Origin: Platycnemis pennipes
Taxonomy: Eukaryota > Arthropoda > Insecta > Odonata > Platycnemididae
DNA length: 64,000 nucleotides
Assembly (NCBI GenBank): GCA_933228895.1
Contig: OW121851.1
Location: 132,231,624-132,295,623, forward strand
Direction of reading: 5' to 3'
Below, piece after piece: positions 55,910 to 64,000 of this stretch. Positions within the stretch are counted from its first letter, which is position 1. Each line of letters opens with the position of its first letter. Position numbers and translations under genes: made by a program. Below the pieces are notes generated by a model that saw nothing but the letters and a program-made list of their open reading frames with translations, ran no database searches and was not told the DNA's origin.

Positions 55910-58900
55910 TCATTGAAATGGTGCTCCGTGGCCGGTAGAAAATATATTATTGTATCGCGGATACTACCTGGGAAATTAATTTTTATCTCAGTTTTAGCCG
56001 TCCTGCCGGTAGTGATCTCTAAAAAAGAACCATTCGTTGTCTGAATTCTTTATATTTGAATGTCTGCCAGTATCATTATTACTGCCATTTTAAAGAGCTA
56101 ATTACAGGCGCTGTGTGTAGTGATAGATTTGGGTTTTAGGTGCTACAGCACCTTAGGTTATATTGCCCTGTTTAATCTAAGAACTGAATTCTAGGTCATA
56201 TGCTCTGCATGGGGTCCGAACCCGCGCCCTTTAAGGAGGTTGATCCGATAAGTGAAAGTCATGTCATTTTTTTAAATTTTCAGCACTTATAGAACTAAAG
56301 TTCCTCTGTCTAATAAAGTAAAGATAATTATACCAACCCATACTCCTTGTTCCACAAATTGCATTTGAAATTACATACGATTAACGGCGAGAATGGCCAT
56401 CGCATGGGAATATAACGTTTAAAAATACCATAGTGGCATGTCATTTTTGCAAAAAACGGATATTTTATGCGTAATTTCAGAAGGAATAAAATGACACGAA
56501 AAATAGGCATCAACCCACCGTGTTTTTCCCTAAATCCACCAATTTCTGCGCTTATAGCAGACGAAATGTCTGAAAGTCGACTTCAAGCGGCGCTGCGGTC
56601 GCTCTAGCCAAAATGTATGGCGTATGAATAATATCATTACTAATGAGATATTAAAGCATATTTAAGAAAAAATATTATAACATAATGTTTGATAGTAATA
56701 TTCTGGTGTTATAAATTAGTAAATTCATTGAGTACATGAATGTATTTCTTTAAAGTAAATGCTGAATTGACTCCATAGTCGAGCTGATTAAAATTATCGT
56801 AAAAAAGAAATCCTTCGACTTTACATCGTATTTCTTGTGATACTTACGACTTTCAATAGCTTAGGTAATTTTCTTTATGAAGTAAGGATCACTTAGCAGG
56901 CATATACTCGTAATTAAATTAATAAGATTTCTCAGACAACTTGACTCAAGCAGTCTTTTCTCAGTCGCTCAGCGAAAAGTATTGTAGAAGAATTTTTCAA
57001 TGAATATGTCGAAATAAATTTTCCATGTGTAAAGAACTGAGCATTTGAAATTAAATTAGAATGCAAAACGGAGACATCAGAAATTTTGGTAGATAAGACT
57101 TTTTTATTGTTTATAGGTAGAGGAAAGATAAGGATGTGAAATAGTGTAAGGAAATTAAAGTGATTATATATTTGCGTATACAAGAAAGCAGCATGGATAA
57201 GATCCGTAGATAGTATAAAGACAACGTAACAGTTAGAAATAGGGTAAAAAAATAGTGACAGAATGGGATGAAGAAGAAAACTGAATAACTGTAACTTCAG
57301 CCGGGATATAATTGAGACTTCTGCCTTGCCATCCGAGAGGGAAAACCGGAAAATACCCATAACGCGTATAAAAATTTCCCTCATCGCATGTCTTACCACA
57401 GCAATAAATGTTCGAAATGCCTGAGTCTCTCTTAGTAGTTCCCTCGTCAGATGCATGAATATGCCTTGCATAGTAATCAAATTCCTTCCGCTGCAACTAG
57501 TATTTTCGTGCCAAAGCTAAAGTTGTAGAGGCGCAGCAGATTTCTATGCCTTGCAGTTAGTTATATGCCGCAGTATTGGGAATTCCATTTATGACACATT
57601 TTACCTCAACCTAAGTGAAATGGGATTATGCACTAGTTCAGTAGCTGTTCCGTCAAATATTTGGCAATAGCAACTCTGCTCATCATTTAACCTTCAGGAA
57701 TGTTCATATAACTTGGTGTGTACTGCTTAATTCCGCCCATTAATTATATTATATTCTTGAATAAATATAACGGTTGGTGTGTTATCTAATTAAATTGTCA
57801 TATAAATTGACTGGTATCTTAATGAACCATTCTTTGTCAGATTACAACCTTACCTCACATCTTCTGCAATTATACCTCCAAATCACAACTCCTTTTCAAC
57901 CAAAATAATTAAATTCCTTTTGATGGGAAGTTGATTTCTTGTTGGGTTATCATGTGATGATAAAATCACCCAAAAACTAAAAAAAAATAGTCGAAAGACT
58001 CGGTAAACGGAGGGTAATATTGAATTAAATGTCAGACACCACAACAGTTAAGAGCTAAATTTTGGTATTGAGTGTTACCTCAAAAATTTATTGTTGAACC
58101 ATAATCATGTAATGGAAAACTAGTGTTAATATCTTTTGCTGCTGCTGTGGTTTTGAGGGCATATGTTGTCTATCGCTCACGAAGCATTTACTTACGCTCA
58201 CCGAGCATTTACTTAACGCCTGTCGCCTGTAAATCTAGTCAGATGCCCTTAAATTTGTAGAGGTCCGTCATTACCCCTCTAGTTATCCTGGAATATTATA
58301 CTTAATGTGCGAGCAACAAGAGCCACATCTTATCTTCATCAAAAAGTTTCGCTGAAGTTAATTCCATCTCAGATTTCGGAGCAGATATTTATACCCCAAA
58401 GTTTCGGTAACTTTGCCATTTTGCTCTAAATTCGGTCCAATTAGTCTCGCTTTACAGACTCGGTCAGCGCCATCCTCCTCATCCACCCTGCTCCATGATC
58501 CTAAGAATCCCTCCCACGCTCACCTCCGACCCTCTCGCTTCCCGCCCTCAGTCTTTTTTCTTCGTTCCATTCAAAACCCAAACTCCTCCCTCCACTGCTT
58601 CCCAAGCCGCCGTCAAACTCGACCTGACCACATGCCCGGAGCGCCGCTCCTTGCATTAGAACTCAGACAACTTCGGGCGGAAGGATATCTACCTTCCCCC
58701 AAGCCGCGGAAAACTCCCCCGTGCGAAAACGGTTTAGTCCGTCTCGCCTTACGTGGGGTTCAAACAAAAGAGTGAGACGTCTCGGCGACGTTTGGGAGAA
58801 AATAGCCCAAGGTGACCCTCGTTTCTTTTTTGGAGCAAGGGCGCGGAGTTCAAGAGGGGCTCAGGGAGGGAGTGAAGGAGCCTTCGGAGAAAGAGAGGAT

Positions 58901-59257
58901 TGATTTCTCATAACTTCCTTTTCTTCACGGGATCTGGATATTCATTCCGTTTTCATTTCCAACAGTTTGTATTCAAATGAGGGGCGATCGGCTGGGGGTA
59001 TCTTCGCAAATGTCTCATCTCATTTCTTTGGTTCGGCCTCGGTGGATGTGGCCAAAGTGAATGTGGCATTAATACGGACAACACGAACTTCCTGGAAAAT
59101 GATCGCGGGATATTATTCGGAGGAAATAATTGGTTTCGTGCTTGTGACGTGCCATTTTTTCATAACTTACTCTATCTCAGGGGAGAGGCATGGCGGAAAA
59201 CCGTTGACCCGAGAATATGAAAGATCAAATTGATTGACGATTGATCGAACTTTTGCA
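55910..59257. other. Intron, mostly AT-rich; GC patch 58.43-58.9 kb
   Basis: No gene is recognised. A tRNA-like B box on the - strand (GGGTTCGGACCCC, about 56213) may be a SINE relic. A 21-bp tandem pair (GCTCACGAAGCATTTACTTAC-like) lies at 58175-58217. The 182-codon - frame at 56932-57480 has no domain I can name and overlaps a second frame; it might be a decayed element. Confidence 0.45.
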
Positions 59258-59430
59258 GGCCCCGGTGGCGGCGGGGTAAATCCCTCGCCTGTCGATCGGA
59301 GGGTCGCGATTCCCGCCCTGGGAGGATTTTTCACTACCCGGGGCATGGATGTTAGTGATTGTATAATCTGTTAATTGTAAGAGAGGACTAGACACTCCTT
59401 AATTCGCAGATCAATAAAGACATGTTTTTT
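59258..59430 (+). mobile_element. tRNA-derived SINE, family C
   Basis: CCCCGGTGGCGGCGGGGTAA and GGTCGCGATTCCC fit an A-box-like and B-box-like spacing of a tRNA head. A short body ends in CAGATCAATAAAGACATG before T-rich sequence. No second copy is clear, but the CAATAAAGACC end near 51028 is similar. Confidence is limited by the unusual A box. Confidence 0.6.
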
Positions 59431-62400
59431 TTAACTTTTTTGTAAGTTTAAAGAAGAGAGCTATATGATTGCAGATATTGTTGCAAATATTAACCGAATT
59501 ATTTCATAAATTGATTTTAATATCCGTAAATTGAACGGATGAACGTTATATTATTTCTTAGTGCTCTTAATCTTTTTCTGAATGAATTTTAAGTATTTAA
59601 TACTCGTCGATTGTTTTAAATGTTTTTAACGTATTACTGTATTTTTCTGAATGCAGTGTTTCGCGTGGATATAATTCCACAAAATACGAAAACTAGATTT
59701 GTAAATTGTTGGCAGCCATATATATGTTTAGCGATTTTGATAGTGTTTATAATTAAATGTTACTGACTTCTACACAATAGGAAAACATTCGCATTTATTC
59801 CTATGCGATTGCTTAAACAATTTAAATATATTTTTAGAGTAGGTAGTTTTATGAATTCCTAATAGTTATCCAAACGTGATCTTACATTGACGATAATGAC
59901 GAAACAGGTGGAATGAAACATTTTTTATAACCAAAATTTAGCATGCCCTAAATTTCGGGTGCTCAAAATCCCAGTGTCAAGTAGGTGATTCCCGTACAAT
60001 AGATTTACGCTGCTGCCCCAAAAACAAAGCCGTAAAAGGCGCCGTAGGCACATCAAACTTTTCCAGTACTTCGGGAAAAGCATGACCCTAGAGCAAGATT
60101 TGGCGCTCAACAAGTTTGCTGCCACACGTTAAAGTCGATGACGTGGAATATAGTGCAGTAAGACGTAAGCTTAGACATCTCAGTATGCATCACTCACCAG
60201 CTTCTACGGATGAACGTCGATGGCGCTGAAGGGTTTTTGAATATTGGATGGAGTCTCCTTTGGGAATTAGGATCATGTTGGCAAAAAAAGCACCTTGGAG
60301 AAGAATACTCCTGCTCTATGTCACTTAACAGGAGGAGTATCGTTATCAATAATGTTGCCCGTGATAAATTACATATTCTCATATTTTAGCCGACGCGTTA
60401 CCCCTTGGAATTACAAAAACTTACCAGGCTATTGTTATAATAAGGACAAGAAAGGGGTTAAAGCTGTAAAGCAAACATCTTGAGGTCTACGGAATACTTT
60501 ACTCGAAATATTTAGCGTGAAATAATTTTTTTTCGTAAAAATTGTAGAAACAAAGGGTTGCTTACCATTTTACTTCGGTCGTAGATGAAGTAAAATGGAA
60601 TCGATGGTGACGTAAATAGTAACATTCCATGCTATTACAAAAGTTAACCACTGAGATATGCATCGTCTAATAATATTATTATATGGTGAGTAGTAATAAA
60701 TCGAATGAATTTCATTTTTCATTCCTTTCGGCGTAACTGCGTAGATCTGTGTCAGGCGACAACATTTTTTCCAGCATGGTCTCCCCCATGATGAAGGAGA
60801 AACTATGAAGTACAACTAGCATTATTGCTTGTTATAATATTTCTTAAATTTTATCTCATCTTTAAATGTACATATATTGCTGGCTCTCGAATGATTGCTG
60901 TTAGGAATACCTTTGTCGACCCCTGGCATAGAAAAAAAAATTTTTCTGTCGTTATTCGAATTACTTTTCGAAATCCTGTTGATATCCACGGTGTAACAAA
61001 AAGCCTTCTTGTAGTGAAGGCTCGTGAAGAGCGATCACAAACTTATCCCGGAAATTTTTTTACTTGTCTTCATCTTCCTGCGGAGTCATTTCCTGGTAGA
61101 TTCCATGTCCCTTCTGAATATTGGCGTTGCCTAATAAAAATTCCACGGCCTATTCCCTGTCCCTCTCGCCTCAGTCAATGGGGATGTGTCATTTATCCCG
61201 AAGCACATGCTAATTTTGAAATTCTTCGCCCGGGGAAGCCCGTTGGAACCCTGGCAATCACCAGCATCCGGCTCCGCTCGTCACCACCTTTTGACGCGCG
61301 GCGAAAGATGGATCCTCTTCCCCGCACCCGACCTGTCCGCCGCACACTCTTGAGTGTCCCATCCCTCCTCTGCTCCTCCCGCGGGTGCGACACGGACCTG
61401 GGCTTAGCGAATCGCGTGTGACAATTTATAATTCGGAGGGGCGGAAATATGTTCGCAGCCACGGGGGAGAAAGTATGGGTTGTGGTGGAGAGACGGCGTG
61501 ATTGGGGGAGGGGAAGGGGTGTAAGGGAAAGGGTGTGATAGGGGTGGTCGAAGGGGTGGTCGGTAATGGGTCGACATTGCACCCGGACGTGAGTTCTTAC
61601 GCGGGAGGAGGGCTTGAAGTCTTGGAACTGGCTGACTGCCTTGAGGTGGAAAAATTGCGTGAGGAGGCGTGTCAAGAAAGTTGCCCCGAACAGGGTGAAA
61701 AGAACATTGCTAATTGGCTCCTGAGAGGGTGTTACGTGCTTGACTTCCATTATTGTAAGATTTTTTACTGCCCTGCCCATGAAAATGTATCGACCAACAT
61801 GGATTGCTATTGATTAATTTGTATTTTATCCAGTCTAAATACTACCGGCACGTTCCATTTTTTTATGAGGTGAGCAAATGCCTCTCTGCCTTCCTCCTAT
61901 TGTACCCTTTGTACAGATGTTGCCCAAACACACCGAAATTTCGGGGGTTAAGGGGAGCTGATTTGGAGAGCCGGGAGCGAAAATAAGGTGTGAGGTCCAA
62001 AGGAGTCAGGCTTGAGTGATGGCTGGGGCGCTGACGGCTCTGGAGGCGCTGAAGGTTCTGGAAACCCGCTAACCTCCCAAACGATATGCGTATTCACAAT
62101 GAGGATGAACTCCGAACGAAAATATCGATGAACCTTAGAAGTATCGAAACAACCCCTTCGATTTAAATACATAATATGCTTCTATCCGCTAACGTCCCAA
62201 ACGATTGGGTCTTTAATTCGGACAATGCAATCCTTGATTTTTTGGGGTGGTATGTGGATCGTCTCGATCTTGTGCCTGACCAATATATTATTGGCCGTAA
62301 AAAAACAAAATCATTCTTCTACCTTATTTTCACTGAATATCATTTCTGTCTTATTAACTCATCCTCCTAAGTTTCCTAGTATTTTCCTCCTATTCTGCTT

Positions 62401-64000
62401 ATATCAATTCTATTATGCACATTTTTTGAGCATGGGAATTAATCTGGAGTTGGTTCATTTTTTGCTGTTAAACTGTTCTTCTCCGAATAGTGTGTTATTT
62501 TATTTTTATTGGTGGCTTAAGCCATCGCGTATCTAAATAAATAAAATAATAGTACTTTTTATACCTGTTGCAATAGTTGTGCGCCTTTCAAGGGGAAAAT
62601 TGGTGGAAATATTTCAGCAAAACGTTTTCGTTGTTGGCTGTGAGGGGTTTCGCATTCTCAAATAATAATCCAACATATCTTATTAATTGGAAATCATATT
62701 CATAACTTTTATATTCACAAATTATGTTTTCTATTTCTATCGAGAGTGTTATTTCTTATTTCACTCATTACAGCAGTTAAAGATGAATTGATCTCATTCA
62801 TATATTTTTACGAACAAAGCTTCATGCATTCTTACCCTTGCACTATGTAATCCAGATTTTTATTTAATGTGTAATTTACGTCGATTTTTTTCTGTTTTTT
62901 TTTCGAGCGTCGCTAAGGCCATTGCTATTTTTTCCTCCAAATTAAATCATTGACGATGTTTAAACAGTTCGTCCTTTAAAGATACCTCAGATTGTTGCTT
63001 GCTAAATTATCATTCAAGGCGATATTTAGCTCAATGTCTCTCTTCAATGTTATTTTCAATTTATTTGAACCTTTTCAGTATTTCATAAGCTTAGATCTGA
63101 AAGTAACGGACTGATTATTGAAATCACTTAATATATCAAGACCATTACGAATCATGTTTTTCAGCATCTCAAGTGTATGCATTAGATTAAATTAGGCTTC
63201 ATTAAGTATAATGTTTCCTTTTGTTGGTTTATAAGTTAAAATCATCATCATAACTTATCGTACTGTATAATTATGACATCAAATCACAGTAATTTTACTC
63301 GGGATAGATGTCCATACAATCAATTTGCATAGGTAGCTGGAAATTATTAAAAATATTGTTTGTATCTATTCTAGAAATAGTACTAACGCCAAGAATATGA
63401 CGGCATTAGTGGAAGCTGATGGAGGCGATAAAGCTAAAAAAATGTTGATTGGATACAGTTCTGAATTTACGTTTCTGAGGTTCATCATTTTTCTCTCTCT
63501 CCCTGTTTCACTCACCCTTCATTTCAACACTTTCCCTTCCCTAAAGAAAATATTTTTTTAACCATTATCATCATCGTTAATCATGACGCGTCTCTTGCCT
63601 TGTTTTCTCCCTTTATGAAGCCCAATACACTTTACAGCCTTTTCAAGAATTTTGGGTTAAGTCCTGAAAAGAAGCGTCAGCGATAGTCAGTGTAATATAT
63701 TTTTTGCGATCGCCAGAACTTCAAGTTTTTTGTACCCTTTTGTTAGGGCTATGGCTCCGTGAAAAGCTTTTGTTGTGTGCAGTTAGTAGCCGGCGGGGGA
63801 GTGAGGGGACTTGTTACATATTTCCAGCATATATTGTTTCCCAAGAGGTGTTCGAAATGTACACACTCGGTGCTTTCATGGCTTGCTTCTGCTTTCATTT
63901 TTCGTGACAATGCATTTTTTCCTACTTGGGCTTTTTTGGAGGGAGGTGAGTTAATTGAGAATGACAGCGCAAAATCATCAATCAAGTAAAATTAACGAAA
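59431..64000. other. Intron; GC-rich patch 61.2-61.7 kb
   Basis: No gene is recognised. The 198-codon + frame at 60825-61421 and 195-codon - frame at 61193-61780 overlap one another and lack a domain. 62024-62061 contains an 18-bp tandem pair (GGCGCTGACGGCTCTGGA-like). A one-mismatch repeat of CCGCTAACCTCCCAAACGAT lies near 62066 and 62186. Confidence 0.45.
60565..60598. repeat. Perfect 12-bp hairpin
   Basis: CCATTTTACTTC (60565-60576) pairs exactly with GAAGTAAAATGG (60587-60598) around a 10-base loop. Short enough to be chance or a small foldback. No function is inferred. Confidence 0.8.

Noticed and set aside
56932..57496. 182-codon - strand frame with an overlapping second frame
   Set aside because: Hydrophobic, low-complexity composition with no family I recognise; possibly an old repeat but not supportable as a gene. 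A CTGACGA in it lacks the GAAA partner of a hammerhead.
60825..61780. 198-codon + frame and 195-codon - frame overlapping each other
   Set aside because: No recognisable domain on either strand, and the long parts lie in a GC-rich patch where stops are rare.

Overview
This is eukaryotic genomic DNA, most likely from an arthropod and probably an insect. Nothing points to a prokaryote: there are no operons or ribosome binding sites, nearly all open reading frames are short chance frames, and the window is crowded with non-LTR retrotransposon 3' ends, tRNA-derived SINEs, a piggyBac relic and a mariner-like foldback element. I cannot name the species from sequence alone.

The one host protein-coding piece I can support is a 68-bp exon at 51385-51452 on the + strand. 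It has a good acceptor (pyrimidine tract + CAG) and a GTGAGT donor, and encodes the N-terminal part of the CG-1 DNA-binding domain of a CAMTA (calmodulin-binding transcription activator) gene. I found neither the preceding coding exon (ending in the HRWNTNE-type motif) nor the following one (YCWKKRKDGKTTREDH-type motif). The simplest reading is that the window is mostly two very large CAMTA introns, at least about 12.5 kb downstream and possibly over 50 kb upstream. A weaker candidate exon with good splice signals but no recognised protein lies at 14967-15096.

Layout: 1-7.4 kb is non-coding with a perfect 42-bp hairpin, an old SINE and a diverged 155-bp-spaced direct repeat. 7.47-10.3 kb is a decayed piggyBac element that received a mariner-like foldback insertion and a LINE 3' end. 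14.5-23 kb holds LINE tails, two SINE families, hammerhead-like motifs and a SINE carrying a patchwork insertion copied from nearby DNA. 26.2 kb has a 5S rRNA-derived SINE-like element. 28-31 kb and 37-45 kb contain more SINE and LINE copies and the best hammerhead-like motif. 31.6-31.96 kb is a 20-bp minisatellite open in all three forward frames. 49.1-49.9 kb is a LINE tail beside an inverted-repeat (MITE-like) element. 55.2-55.9 kb is another LINE 3' end.

The unique sequence alternates between AT-rich DNA and many 0.3-1 kb GC-rich islands, often with strong purine/pyrimidine strand bias. I see no CRISPR array, intact functional tRNA or rRNA gene, or recognisable novel multi-gene system. 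The unusual content lies in the mobile elements and their scars.
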